Positions 41,627-52,819 of a stretch of DNA of 64,000 nucleotides are shown in pieces. Origin of the DNA: Anaerolineales bacterium (GTDB lineage: Bacteria; Chloroflexota; Anaerolineae; Anaerolineales; Villigracilaceae); the NCBI GenBank assembly GCA_023382595.1, contig JAHDWB010000001.1, positions 1,054,001 to 1,118,000 on the forward strand, read 5' to 3'. Numbering within the stretch: position 1 is the stretch's first letter; each line of letters begins with the position of its first letter. Position numbers and translations under genes: made by a program. The notes under the pieces are model-generated. The model was not told the origin of the DNA and did no database searches. It saw only the letters and a program-made list of their open reading frames with translations.

Positions 41627-44600
41627 TTATTCTTTTGCCAGCGGCAGGCGGATGAAGAAGGTACTGCCGGGGAAATTCACCTCGTCCCTGCCGGGGCTTT
41701 CGACCCAGATGCTGCCCTGCAAGGCTTTGACGATACCCGCCGCAATTGCCAAGCCCAAGCCTGCTCCTCCGCCCTTGTAGTTCGTGCGCCCCGATGAGTG
41801 CAACTCCACCTGTCCCAATTGATATAACTTTTCAAAGATGATCTTGTGGTGCTCGGGGTTGATGCCAATGCCGCTGTCTTTCACGCTGATCTCCGCCATC
41901 TTACCCTGTTTGGCATCTTCCACCACGCGGGCGGAAACGGTGACCGTGCCGCCATCCGGGGTGAATTTGATCGCATTGACGATGATATGGTCAAGTGCCT
42001 TCTTGAGCAGGTCGGGGTCTGCCCACAGCGGGGGAATGTTTTGAGTTGCCTCATCCAGGTTAAGGGTCAGGTTGCGAGCCGCGAGGTCATCCACGTAATC
42101 CTTGTAAATGAGTCTCAGGATCAGCCCAAGTTTCACGTCCTCCAAATGCGGCGTGATGACCTGGTTCTCAAGACGTGCAACATCCAGCATGCTGTCCACG
42201 ATCTGATGCAGACGATTGGTGCCGCGCAGCACGCCTTCGACGGCTTGCGAGAGCGTGGAATTTCCCTTAATGGTCTCATCCATTCGCATCATGCTGAGAT
42301 AGCCTTTGATAACCGTCATTGGGGTGCGGAGTTCATGCGCGGCAACGCGAATGAACTGGGATTTGTTCTTATCGTGTTTTTCGAGGGTCTGGTAGGCGTT
42401 GTTCAATTCCTCCACACGCTCGGCAACCATGCGTTCCATCATCTGGTTCATGCCGGTCACCTCGTTGTAGAGGCGCGCATTTTCCAGCGCGATCGTGGCT
42501 TGTGTGGCATACGTGGTTGCCAGCAAAGCGTCATCTTCGCTGAAGGGTTGCGCGGCGCGGCTCAATACCATCAGACCGATGACATTGTCCTTGGAATACA
42601 GCGGCACTCCCAGCCATGAACGGTCACGCGGAAGCCAGTCCGGCTGGCGCCATCCCGCCGCCGCATTCACATCGTTGACAAGCAGCATCTCCCCTGTGCG
42701 CGCAACGGTCTGGTAGAAATCAGCGCCATCCAATGTCAAATGGAAGGTCTGCAAATCCGCGTCTGGCGGCATCCCATGCTGGGCGCGCACCAGCGGCACA
42801 TCATTGACATCCTGCATGAACAGGACACCGCGCTCATGCGGCAGGACCTGGCGCAACTGATCAAGGATCTGCTGGGGCAGGTTTTCAATGGTGGTCAAGG
42901 ATGAAAGCTGGCGCATGGAACGCGTCAGCGCCTCTGCACCTCGACGCCGTTCCTGTTCCGCCTCGAAGAGCTTTGCATTTTGCGCCGCGGCTTTTTCCGC
43001 ATCCCGCTGCGCCTGTTCGCGCTGCTGGACAAGCATGGTACGCAAAAGCGCGCTGGAAAGCAGGTTCCTCACCCGGACATACACATCCCAATCCCGCGGA
43101 CCCATTTCCAGCCACATAAATCCGAAGCGGTTGCTCGCCAGCGCCAGCGGCATGACCACGGCATCATAGCGATGATCTTCCGGCGTCTTTCCGCGCGGGA
43201 TCAACCTCCCGGTGGCGAGCGTCGGCATATCCTGCGAGATCTGGAAACGGCTCTCGTCATATTGCAGCAAGAGCCGGTAATTCTTCGGAGGCGGAGAGGA
43301 GATCAAGCCGGGCTTGCTGACATCGCTGTAGAACATTACATACCAGCGTTCCAGCCCGAAAACGGGAAAATGCCTGGCAATGGCATCGCCGATGGCTTCG
43401 AAGGTCATGGCGGGAGCCATGGAGAAACTGAAGTTATTGAGCAGTTCTTCCTGTTTCTCGAACTGCAAACGACGATACGCCTGCGCCCGACGCGCCAGTT
43501 CGCCCACCATCATACGCGCCTGCTGGAAAAGATTTTCCGCACGCAGCATCATCGTATTGCTGGTGATGCCGCCCAATGCATACCTTCGGAACGTGGAGAT
43601 CACGTTCTGCCAGACGATGAAATCGTATCCGTTCCTTTGCAGCGCATCCACCATGGCTTGCACCATTTTCAGGAAGGGATCGCTTTTGTCGTTCTCGCGC
43701 AGGCTGGCAAGGAATACATCCCAGGTGCGCCCGAACACGTCCGTATACAGTATCTTCGACGGGTCATTCTCCGGGATGCCTGCTGCGGCAAACAACGCCT
43801 GGATCGCCGCTGCGCGCTTGTTCTCCAACCTGCCGGTATGTGCCACTTCCTTCGGCAGCACCATGGCGCGTTGAATGCTATCCGGCAGGCAACCGCATGA
43901 CCAACGGACCTCCAAACGCGAGTGCAGGACATTGACCGCATCGACCTGCTCCCCTGCGATGCGTTTCAGCAAGGCTCCCAACGCCTGCCTGCCCGCCTCG
44001 TAAAAGGATTGGTGCACTGTGGTCAGCGGAACCCCCATGGACTGCGCCTCGCCAACATCATCGAAACCGGTCACGGCGATATCATCCGGCACGTTCACGC
44101 CACGCTGCTGCAACGCTTCAAGCACGCCAAATGCCATCTGGTCGTTGGATGAGACGATCGCCTGCAGGCGAATCCCGCGTTCATCCAACAAAGTACGGAC
44201 CGCAGCGCGTCCGCTCTCCGGGCTGTAATCGCCGTTCACGACAAGCACATCTTCATAACGGATATTGTGCGCCTTCAGTTCATCCTTATAGGCGTTGAAG
44301 CGTTGATCCGCCTCGATCTGCCCTGCTGGACCCCGCAGAAAAGCGATCCGCTGGTAGCCATGCACCTCGATCAAATGCCGGACGACCGCGCGCATGCCGC
44401 CTTCATTATCTGCAAAAAATGAAGAAACCCCCTCTGCCGGAATCGCAAACGATACGATCGGCGTGGGGGCAAAAAATGCGCAAAAATCCCGAATCTCCTC
44501 GCGGGAGACACCGTAGGCAAGTTCAGCAGAGAGTAAAATACCGTCAAACTGCCCCGGCTTGATCAGATCATACAATCCATACGAATGCGCTGCGCCTGTC

Positions 44601-44773
44601 GAAGAAGCGATCGGCGCAGGCTTTCCGCCCGCAAAGTAGACCACGTTGACATCATCCGCCTTTGCGGCATCCAACACGCCCGACATGAACTCCGCGCCCC
44701 AGGTGCGCGATAACTGCGCGCCAAGCACGGCGATGGTCTTGCGGGAGTTCACAGATGTGTACGAGTCGGTCAT
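41627..44773 (-). CDS. cytosolic LacI-type sugar-sensor histidine kinase with GAF domain (1048 aa)
   Basis: Residues 13-300 form a LacI/GalR effector-binding (periplasmic-binding-like) domain: AVLGAQLSRTWGAEFMSGV, AFLRGPAG, IVSSNDQMAFGVLEAL, DIAVTGFDDVGEAQS. There is no N-terminal HTH. A middle region of unknown fold and a GAF domain (about 640-780) follow, then a dimerisation domain with the His in AAHELRTPM near residue 812, and HATPase motifs NAIKFTPDGG and DSGIGI. No membrane helix or signal is visible. It should sense a sugar-like ligand inside the cell. No cognate regulator is adjacent. Confidence 0.9.
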   Translation of the reverse strand: MTDSYTSVNSRKTIAVLGAQLSRTWGAEFMSGVLDAAKADDVNVVYFAGGKPAPIASSTGAAHSYGLYDLIKPGQFDGILLSAELAYGVSREEIRDFCAFFAPTPIVSFAIPAEGVSSFFADNEGGMRAVVRHLIEVHGYQRIAFLRGPAGQIEADQRFNAYKDELKAHNIRYEDVLVVNGDYSPESGRAAVRTLLDERGIRLQAIVSSNDQMAFGVLEALQQRGVNVPDDIAVTGFDDVGEAQSMGVPLTTVHQSFYEAGRQALGALLKRIAGEQVDAVNVLHSRLEVRWSCGCLPDSIQRAMVLPKEVAHTGRLENKRAAAIQALFAAAGIPENDPSKILYTDVFGRTWDVFLASLRENDKSDPFLKMVQAMVDALQRNGYDFIVWQNVISTFRRYALGGITSNTMMLRAENLFQQARMMVGELARRAQAYRRLQFEKQEELLNNFSFSMAPAMTFEAIGDAIARHFPVFGLERWYVMFYSDVSKPGLISSPPPKNYRLLLQYDESRFQISQDMPTLATGRLIPRGKTPEDHRYDAVVMPLALASNRFGFMWLEMGPRDWDVYVRVRNLLSSALLRTMLVQQREQAQRDAEKAAAQNAKLFEAEQERRRGAEALTRSMRQLSSLTTIENLPQQILDQLRQVLPHERGVLFMQDVNDVPLVRAQHGMPPDADLQTFHLTLDGADFYQTVARTGEMLLVNDVNAAAGWRQPDWLPRDRSWLGVPLYSKDNVIGLMVLSRAAQPFSEDDALLATTYATQATIALENARLYNEVTGMNQMMERMVAERVEELNNAYQTLEKHDKNKSQFIRVAAHELRTPMTVIKGYLSMMRMDETIKGNSTLSQAVEGVLRGTNRLHQIVDSMLDVARLENQVITPHLEDVKLGLILRLIYKDYVDDLAARNLTLNLDEATQNIPPLWADPDLLKKALDHIIVNAIKFTPDGGTVTVSARVVEDAKQGKMAEISVKDSGIGINPEHHKIIFEKLYQLGQVELHSSGRTNYKGGGAGLGLAIAAGIVKALQGSIWVESPGRDEVNFPGSTFFIRLPLAKE

Positions 44774-44841
44774 GGACGGTATCGGGATTATAAGTCAGGA
44801 TTCACGAATTGACGAAGATAAAAAATTTCAATTTTGTAATC

Positions 44842-44874
44842 AAAAAGGATGCACTGCAATGTTGCAGTGCATCC
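44842..44874 (-). terminator. terminator of the metalloprotease gene
   Basis: A 13-bp perfect stem (44847-44859 with 44862-44874, 2-base loop) is followed on the minus strand by TTTTTG. Confidence 0.85.
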
Positions 44875-44881
44875 TTCGTCG

Positions 44882-46882
44882 TTATCGGATCTCGAACTGG
44901 TAGGACGCAAGCTCGCGCGTAAAACGCGTCGTCCCCGCTACAACCAGATACGCCTTCTCACCTCGTTGCAACGAAATCGTGATCTCCGCCGTCTGATCTT
45001 CGTTGAGCGGGATCATCGTCACGCTGGAATCACCCGTCAGAACGAGAGCCAGACCAAAGGTCTGCGGGAGAACGTTCTGGACGCGGACAAATCCCTCCGC
45101 CATCCAGCCTCCATCATCCGCTTCAAAATCGGAACTGTAACCTGCCGCTTCGATCCGGACATCATCCAACAGGAAGCCTTCCCCGTTGACCGCCGCGTCG
45201 GTGACATACTCGAAGCGGACAAAGATACTCTTGCCCGCGTATTGCGAAAGATCGATCCTTTCCTCGATCCAGCCGTTCGTGGTGCCGCTGTAGCCCCAGC
45301 CGTACGAATTGCCGGATGGGTTTGTGCCGGTTCCGGAAGGTGTGGGAACGATCTCCCACGTCTCGCCGTCCTCGGAAATTTCGAGGTAGAGGTAATCCCA
45401 GTCGGTCTCGATATCGTACCAGGTGCGGAAGGAGAATTCGATGGGCGCGCTCACGTTCGTGAGATCGAACTCGCGCGTCAGCGTCATATTCGACTCGTCG
45501 CCCTTGTTCGACCAGAAGGCATACGTACCGGAATATGGGTCGGCGGGCAGCAGTTTCGTCACGGTGGAACCCGTAAAGGAGATGGTGTAATCACCCGCGC
45601 ATTCGATGGCAATATAATCCACGCCGTATTGGTGTACCGTGCGCGAAAGGGGATCCGGCTGACAGTCCGTTATGGTTTCGGTCGGCGAGGCGCGCCGCGC
45701 GTTGGAATAATTGTTATACACAAAACGCCCGTCGCCCGCGGAAGAGGAGTGCAGCAGATTCGTAACCGCCCAATCCATGAAGAAGGCATCGGTGGCGACA
45801 GGATTCCCTGTCAGCGGGTCGGAGGCGCCAATGTCCGCCAGGACAGCGTCGAAGCTTTCCAATCCGTTGGCGGGGTGGCGGACAAGCGCCTTGGTGGCGT
45901 CGTCGCCGAAACGGTCGAGGAAATAGGTCATGAACAGGAATGCCGCGCCGTAGTGAGGCGTGGTTGCGCCCTGACTGTTGGGCCAGTCGTTCAACTGCAG
46001 ATCGGGGTTGCTGATATACAACCAGTCGAACCCGCCGCCGTCATAGCCGTTGATGAACGCTGCCAATTCGGAGGCGCCCTCGTTCAGCCAGGAAGTTTCG
46101 TTGGCGTCCAAATTCCAATGGATCATATGCTGAAATTCGTGCGCCAGCACGCTATAGGTGAATTCATCCGCCAGCGAGGTGTTATCGGCATTGAAGAGGA
46201 ACATTTCGTGCCCGTTGGAATATTCCCTGATCAACGGGTGAACGGAATCTGCCGAGGAGAAATATCCTGCGATGGAAAATCCAAGTCCGCGGGCATATAG
46301 GATGTAAATATGCTCGTCGCCGTCAATGCCGGGGGTCCATTCACTGCCAAAGAATTCGCGGGTGGTGGGATAGATCTTTTCCTCGAACTCATCCACCAGC
46401 GCGCGCATCTCGCGTTCGTTGACATTGACACCGTCCTGCACCCAGAAATAGACGTGCGGCGTGGCGTAGCGGAGCGTGGCTTGCACTTCGTTGTTGGTGT
46501 TCGTATCCAGGTTGTGCACCCAGAAATTCTTTGTTTCCCCAACGACGCGTGGAGCGGCGGAGGTCGCCATCACTTCAGGGATGTCGCACATGTCTTTCAA
46601 CCGGCACGCCAGCTCGCGCGGGTCGTTATCCGGGACGATCGTGCTTTGCAGCGTTTCAAGAGTCGAGAAGGTGACTTCATCAACAGGTGGACGCTCCAAA
46701 GGCAATTCTGTGGCAGGCGGATCATTATTCTCTGAAAATAAGGGCAGTTCCGTTACCGAAGTGGATGGCGAGATCGCGAAGTAAGCGTATCCTGCCATCC
46801 CCGCAACGAGCACACAGAGACAACACAACAACACTGCAATGCCGATCACGATCGCCGTTGTGCTTGATTTGTTTTCTGTCAT
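44882..46882 (-). CDS. membrane-anchored zinc metalloprotease, immune-inhibitor-A-like (666 aa)
   Basis: One N-terminal helix (residues 9-36, Cys-rich CCLCVLVAGMAG) anchors the protein. A gluzincin-like motif VLAHEFQHMIHWN near residue 240 gives HExxH, with a downstream NEGASELAAF as the third-ligand region. The C-terminal half has MAM/jelly-roll-like modules (FRTWYDIETDWDYLYLEISEDG, VRFEYVTDAAVNGEGFLLDDVRI) as in M6-family peptidases. It probably cleaves extracellular proteins. The helix keeps it at the cell surface. Confidence 0.85.
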   Translation of the reverse strand: MTENKSSTTAIVIGIAVLLCCLCVLVAGMAGYAYFAISPSTSVTELPLFSENNDPPATELPLERPPVDEVTFSTLETLQSTIVPDNDPRELACRLKDMCDIPEVMATSAAPRVVGETKNFWVHNLDTNTNNEVQATLRYATPHVYFWVQDGVNVNEREMRALVDEFEEKIYPTTREFFGSEWTPGIDGDEHIYILYARGLGFSIAGYFSSADSVHPLIREYSNGHEMFLFNADNTSLADEFTYSVLAHEFQHMIHWNLDANETSWLNEGASELAAFINGYDGGGFDWLYISNPDLQLNDWPNSQGATTPHYGAAFLFMTYFLDRFGDDATKALVRHPANGLESFDAVLADIGASDPLTGNPVATDAFFMDWAVTNLLHSSSAGDGRFVYNNYSNARRASPTETITDCQPDPLSRTVHQYGVDYIAIECAGDYTISFTGSTVTKLLPADPYSGTYAFWSNKGDESNMTLTREFDLTNVSAPIEFSFRTWYDIETDWDYLYLEISEDGETWEIVPTPSGTGTNPSGNSYGWGYSGTTNGWIEERIDLSQYAGKSIFVRFEYVTDAAVNGEGFLLDDVRIEAAGYSSDFEADDGGWMAEGFVRVQNVLPQTFGLALVLTGDSSVTMIPLNEDQTAEITISLQRGEKAYLVVAGTTRFTRELASYQFEIR

Positions 46883-46963
46883 CGGTTTCTTTTCCTCTGC
46901 AATGAAAATATCGCCCGATAATACCGCATCCGCGTGAAAAACGGATTAGGAAATAAAGGGGAT

Positions 46964-46997
46964 AAAAAAACAGCGCGAGACTTTCAGCCTCGCGCTG
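46964..46997 (-). terminator. clpC terminator
   Basis: CAGCGCGAG (46971-46979) pairs with CTCGCGCTG (46989-46997). On the minus strand TTTTTTT follows. Confidence 0.85.
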
Positions 46998-47004
46998 GCT
47001 TCGT

Positions 47005-49482
<2,478 letters not shown>

Positions 49483-49496
49483 GGGGGTTCTCTCCT

Positions 49497-49547
49497 GTAG
49501 GGGCGGAGCGGCGCTCCGTCCCTACGATTACCAATGGGAGCATTATA
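49497..49547 (-). promoter_or_regulatory. clpC promoter element and leader palindrome
   Basis: TATAAT on the minus strand at 49547-49542 with no clear -35. Downstream in the leader, 49497-49525 forms a palindrome GTAGGGnCGGAGC-n-GCTCCGnCCCTAC. No CIRCE or CtsR site is recognisable. The palindrome may be an operator or a dispersed repeat. Confidence 0.5.
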
Positions 49548-49618
49548 ACAAACGCCGCATTGGCAGGTTATCAACACGGCGTAAGAGATGTATTAGATTT
49601 GAGAGGAGGTATCGGAGT

Positions 49619-50149
49619 TTACAGGTCTTTCCACATGATGACGCGGCGCTCGACCGGCAGTCCAGCCTGGGCTTCCGCCGCGCGAAGTTCAACAAAATCC
49701 CTTGACCATTCCTTTTCCGGGAGTATCCGAAAGCCGAGACGCTCATAATACGGCGCATTCCAAGGGACATCCCTGAACGTGGACAAGCTCATGGCTTTGA
49801 AGCCCGCCGGGACAGCCCACGCCTGAATGGCGTGGATCAACTCTCTTCCCAAGCCCTGTCCGCTGTGGGCTGGCAGAATGTCTATTTCTTCAAGATGGAC
49901 CCGCTCGGATGCCGTTTCGATCATTGCAAAACCGACGATTTCATCCGCCAGCGTTGTGACCACCCATACGTGACCGTGCTTCTGCGCCTCGAGCAATCTC
50001 TCGATGGGCAGGGTTTGCCCGGAAAGATGCGCCAAGCCCACCGCTGCGAACTGTTGCCCCGCCGCTCGTTCCACTTCACTTAATTCGGTTAACTCCTCCC
50101 TGTCCGCGAGGCGGATGCGGTATTCTGCGTTTTTTCCGGCAATGATCAT
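49619..50149 (-). CDS. GNAT-family N-acetyltransferase (176 aa)
   Basis: Acetyl-CoA-binding motif ILPAHSGQGLGRELIHAIQAWA (about residues 93-114) and the C-terminal YYERLGFRILPEKEW are typical. Its ATG overlaps the upstream stop (ATGA). The substrate is unknown. Confidence 0.88.
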   Translation of the reverse strand: MIIAGKNAEYRIRLADREELTELSEVERAAGQQFAAVGLAHLSGQTLPIERLLEAQKHGHVWVVTTLADEIVGFAMIETASERVHLEEIDILPAHSGQGLGRELIHAIQAWAVPAGFKAMSLSTFRDVPWNAPYYERLGFRILPEKEWSRDFVELRAAEAQAGLPVERRVIMWKDL

Positions 50150-50445
50150 GGTTTCATGCGCTCAATCAGCAAGGGGATGATCGTCTCGCGCCAAAACGTG
50201 GGCAGGATCATGCCGCTGGACATGCCGCCGGTGTTGTAGCGTTCGGTGAAGAACATTTCCGTTTCGGAGATATGATGACCTGTCAGCGTGTGGAATGCCG
50301 CTTCGATGAGAGCAACCAGTTCCTCGGTCGAAGAGGGAAGCGGAACATCATCGAAATGCGCGCGCATCTCCCGCCACAGATGCGGGTCGCCGCGTAGATT
50401 CCATTGGGCGGGTTGTTTATCGAACAGGGACGCGATGGTTTTCAT
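50146..50445 (-). CDS. 99-aa protein, unknown
   Basis: MKTIASLFDKQPAQWNLRGDPHLWREMRAHFDDV.. with several aromatic and acidic residues, no signal and no membrane helix. ATG at 50445 follows AAAGGGTGA and lies just after the upstream TGA. It is in a tight three-gene set with the GNAT and SnoaL-like genes. The start LFDKQPAQWNLRGDPHLW recurs in small uncharacterised proteins; I cannot assign a function. Confidence 0.7.
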   Translation of the reverse strand: MKTIASLFDKQPAQWNLRGDPHLWREMRAHFDDVPLPSSTEELVALIEAAFHTLTGHHISETEMFFTERYNTGGMSSGMILPTFWRETIIPLLIERMKP

Positions 50446-50447
50446 AT

Positions 50448-50834
50448 TCACCCTTTCACATAGGACAGTTTCTCGCGGATCAAGCCGTCCTCAACTTTGA
50501 AGACGTCCACCCCGCGCACGTGGCCCGCCTGACCCGCCGCATCCACCCAGTGGTAACGCCAGCGCATGACACAGCGGTTGCCGCCCAAGCCGAAGATCTC
50601 TTCGATCTCGATCTGCGCCTGCGGTGACTCGCGGAAGAAGTTCTGCCAGAATTGCGTGACAGACTCTTTGCCCGCATAGACCGTTCCATCCGGCGCGGGA
50701 TGCGTGTTCTCGAAGATGCAGTCCTCGCTCATCAATGCCATCATACCCGCCACGTCATGACGGTTGAGCGCGTCATGGAAGGCGAGCACGGTGCGCGTCG
50801 CGGCTTCGATACGGGACATGCGGGCTGGGCTCAT
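50448..50834 (-). CDS. SnoaL/NTF2-like protein (128 aa)
   Basis: The alpha-beta barrel pattern of SnoaL-like proteins: VLAFHDALNRHDVAGMMALMSEDCIFENT, then DGTVYAGKESVTQFWQNFF and a final VDVFKVEDGLIREKLSYVKG. May be an isomerase, cyclase or binding protein. ATG at 50834 is one choice; the longer frame is possible. Confidence 0.85.
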   Translation of the reverse strand: MSPARMSRIEAATRTVLAFHDALNRHDVAGMMALMSEDCIFENTHPAPDGTVYAGKESVTQFWQNFFRESPQAQIEIEEIFGLGGNRCVMRWRYHWVDAAGQAGHVRGVDVFKVEDGLIREKLSYVKG

Positions 50835-50887
50835 AACTCTACCTTGTTTGGAATTATACAACCTCCCCCTGTATGCGCCATAAGGAA

Positions 50888-51430
50888 TTACTTCTTATAA
50901 TGCAGCGCGACAACCCCTGAACGGAATGTCTTTGATCCGACAAGATCCAATTTAAGGTTCTTGTCCGATTCGAACAAACTCGGACCTTTCCCGGCAATGA
51001 CCGGGTGCACGACAAAGTGATACTCGTCGATGAGATCCCATTGTGCGGCTTGCGATGCGATCTTCAATCCGCCAATGGAAATAGGTTTCCCCGGCTGCTG
51101 TTTTAACTTCATGATCTCTTCCCGAAGTCCCGAGTGGAGGAGCGTTGTATTATTCCACTCCACGCTCTTCAACGTCGTTGAAAAGACGATCTTCGGCATG
51201 GCATCGAACACACGCGCGAATTCGTTGGTCGTTTCCGTTTCCGATTGATTCACCGCGACGTCATGCCAGTACGGATACATCAAGTGATACGTGTTGCGTC
51301 CGAAGATTTCAACGTCTGCATCGCGCAAGAGCCCGGTGAAGTATTTGTGCACATCGTCGTCGGGGAGCATGTCTTCGTGACCGCAGTAACCATCTATTGT
51401 GATGTTGATCGCAAAAATGACGTTTCTCAT
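50888..51430 (-). CDS. dihydrofolate-reductase-like RibD C-terminal-domain protein (180 aa)
   Basis: Starts MRNVIFAINITIDGYCGHED and has DVEIFGRNTYHLM, ISIGGLKIASQAAQWDLIDEYHFVVHPVIAGKGPSLF, which are the usual marks of the RibD_C/DHFR-like family. It likely binds NADPH and reduces a pterin or flavin precursor. It has its own start after a gap and lies in the cassette-like run. Confidence 0.88.
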   Translation of the reverse strand: MRNVIFAINITIDGYCGHEDMLPDDDVHKYFTGLLRDADVEIFGRNTYHLMYPYWHDVAVNQSETETTNEFARVFDAMPKIVFSTTLKSVEWNNTTLLHSGLREEIMKLKQQPGKPISIGGLKIASQAAQWDLIDEYHFVVHPVIAGKGPSLFESDKNLKLDLVGSKTFRSGVVALHYKK

Positions 51431-51480
51431 TCCTTGTTCTCCTGACGTTATTTTTATCCTTGCTGATCTCTGCGGGCTGA

Positions 51481-51517
51481 CGGCTTGACCTTACCCACGC
51501 GCCCCGCCAGTTTCCTC
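51481..51517 (-). repeat. diverged copy of the cassette-separating repeat
   Basis: A 37-base stretch matches 53684-53720 at 32 positions (CGGCTTGAC..AC.CACGCGC.CCGCCAGTT.CCTC). It lies between the RibD_C-like gene and the next cassette-like gene. No promoter core was found near it. Confidence 0.6.
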
Positions 51518-51557
51518 GCGGACAGGGGGCATCATACCAGTAATCTCCGGGACCTTG

Positions 51558-52133
51558 TCAGCCCGCCTGGGTGGATCGGGGAGAGTCGTTCCTTAAGAGA
51601 AAAACACCCTGCCAGACACCTAGTATTGTGCCAAGCAGTAAAACGAACCCTTCAAGTTCCTGGAATAGAAAAACGAACCAGCCTGCAAATCCCGCCAGAA
51701 GATACAACACAGACAGGGTACGGGAAAAGAAGCGGGATGTCCAAAAGGCTGAACCAAGTAAAACGTACGTCCATCCCAAAAAGTGAAATCCCAACGAATT
51801 CATACCCGTTACAAGCGTAGTCCAAACGATCAGAACGGTTGTGGAATTTTCCAAACTCAATTCGGGATGCATCAAATGGTAATGGCGGTTCGATGCGCGG
51901 ATAAACGCAACCGCCGCCATGCCCGCCGCCGAAAGGACCGCTGCCAGCAATGCCAAATCCATGCGGCAAAACGCGCTCCTGCCGACAAGTTCACGAAGCA
52001 CATACACAAGGGTGATCAGGCTGGCGGACAGAACGGGACCGGAGAGAAAATCTGCCAGATGATATGCGGTCACACCGGCGGCATCCTGCAAGTTGCCGGT
52101 CAGATATATCCACGACGCGACCACAAACGACAC
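51558..52133 (-). CDS. polytopic membrane protein, uncertain start (191 aa)
   Basis: Six hydrophobic segments with RASNRHYHLMHPELSLENS in the middle, similar in style to DUF4386-type proteins. The frame starts at GTG 52133, but coding-like sequence in frame (..FEKQASLFRLGGLASS..) extends about 23 codons upstream to a TAG with no start codon. The native start may have been lost to a frameshift, and the present product may be truncated. Confidence 0.6.
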   Translation of the reverse strand: MSFVVASWIYLTGNLQDAAGVTAYHLADFLSGPVLSASLITLVYVLRELVGRSAFCRMDLALLAAVLSAAGMAAVAFIRASNRHYHLMHPELSLENSTTVLIVWTTLVTGMNSLGFHFLGWTYVLLGSAFWTSRFFSRTLSVLYLLAGFAGWFVFLFQELEGFVLLLGTILGVWQGVFLLRNDSPRSTQAG

Positions 52134-52251
52134 CGCTATTAGAGAAGATGCAAGCCCGCCCAGCCGGAAAAGACTCGCCTGCTTTTCAAAAGTTTCTTGT
52201 ACCTACCATGTTAGATTTGGCATGGATGTGCTTTCATGAAGTCGTCTGCTT

Positions 52252-52749
52252 CTATGTGCCACGCAAACCCATGTTTTGGCGGATGCGTTTCGCAAGGTCG
52301 ACACATTCTCTTTCAGGGATGTCGAGAAACCCGTTTTCTATCCCCAAGGCGGCGAATTGTTGTTGTTCGAAAGGCACATCATAAGGGAGCGGCGCAATAT
52401 GCCAATGGACATGGCGATTGCCCTGCTGACTCCCCAGGGACAGAATATAAACGCGTTCGGTTTCGACCGTGTGCCTTACCGCCTCCGCCACTCGATATAC
52501 ACCGCGCTGTAGAGCGAGATACTCATCTGCAGTGAAATCTCCCGTGACCTGCTCCTTGTGTTCAACAGGAGCGACCAGCACATAACCATAGAGGGGAGGA
52601 TACTTGTTCAGGAACGCCACAAACAAGTCATCCTGATAAATGATGTGATTGCCATCACGCCGCCCGGCGATGATTTCACAAATAAAGCATGGATGATTTT
52701 GTATTCGATTTATATAGGCATCTACATCAAACGGCTTGCGGTTATTCAT
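52252..52749 (-). CDS. HIT-family nucleotide hydrolase/transferase (165 aa)
   Basis: N-terminal HPCFICEIIAGRRDGNHIIYQDDLFVAFLNKYPPLYGYVLVAPVEH and the histidine triad HVHWHIAPLP (residues about 113-122) identify a HIT protein. These act on nucleotide conjugates such as AMP-lysine or dinucleoside polyphosphates. The ATG at 52749 has no clear ribosome binding site. Confidence 0.9.
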   Translation of the reverse strand: MNNRKPFDVDAYINRIQNHPCFICEIIAGRRDGNHIIYQDDLFVAFLNKYPPLYGYVLVAPVEHKEQVTGDFTADEYLALQRGVYRVAEAVRHTVETERVYILSLGSQQGNRHVHWHIAPLPYDVPFEQQQFAALGIENGFLDIPERECVDLAKRIRQNMGLRGT

Positions 52750-52819
52750 GAATTTACTTCACCTTGGCGGAGGGGCATATCATCCCGGCTCTCTTCGGGA
52801 CGTTGTATTCGCCGCCAAT

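Noticed and set aside
44849-46300. 483-codon open frame on the plus strand
   Set aside because: It is antisense to the metalloprotease gene, which has clear domains. The plus-strand product has no domain and looks like the complement of GC-rich coding DNA.
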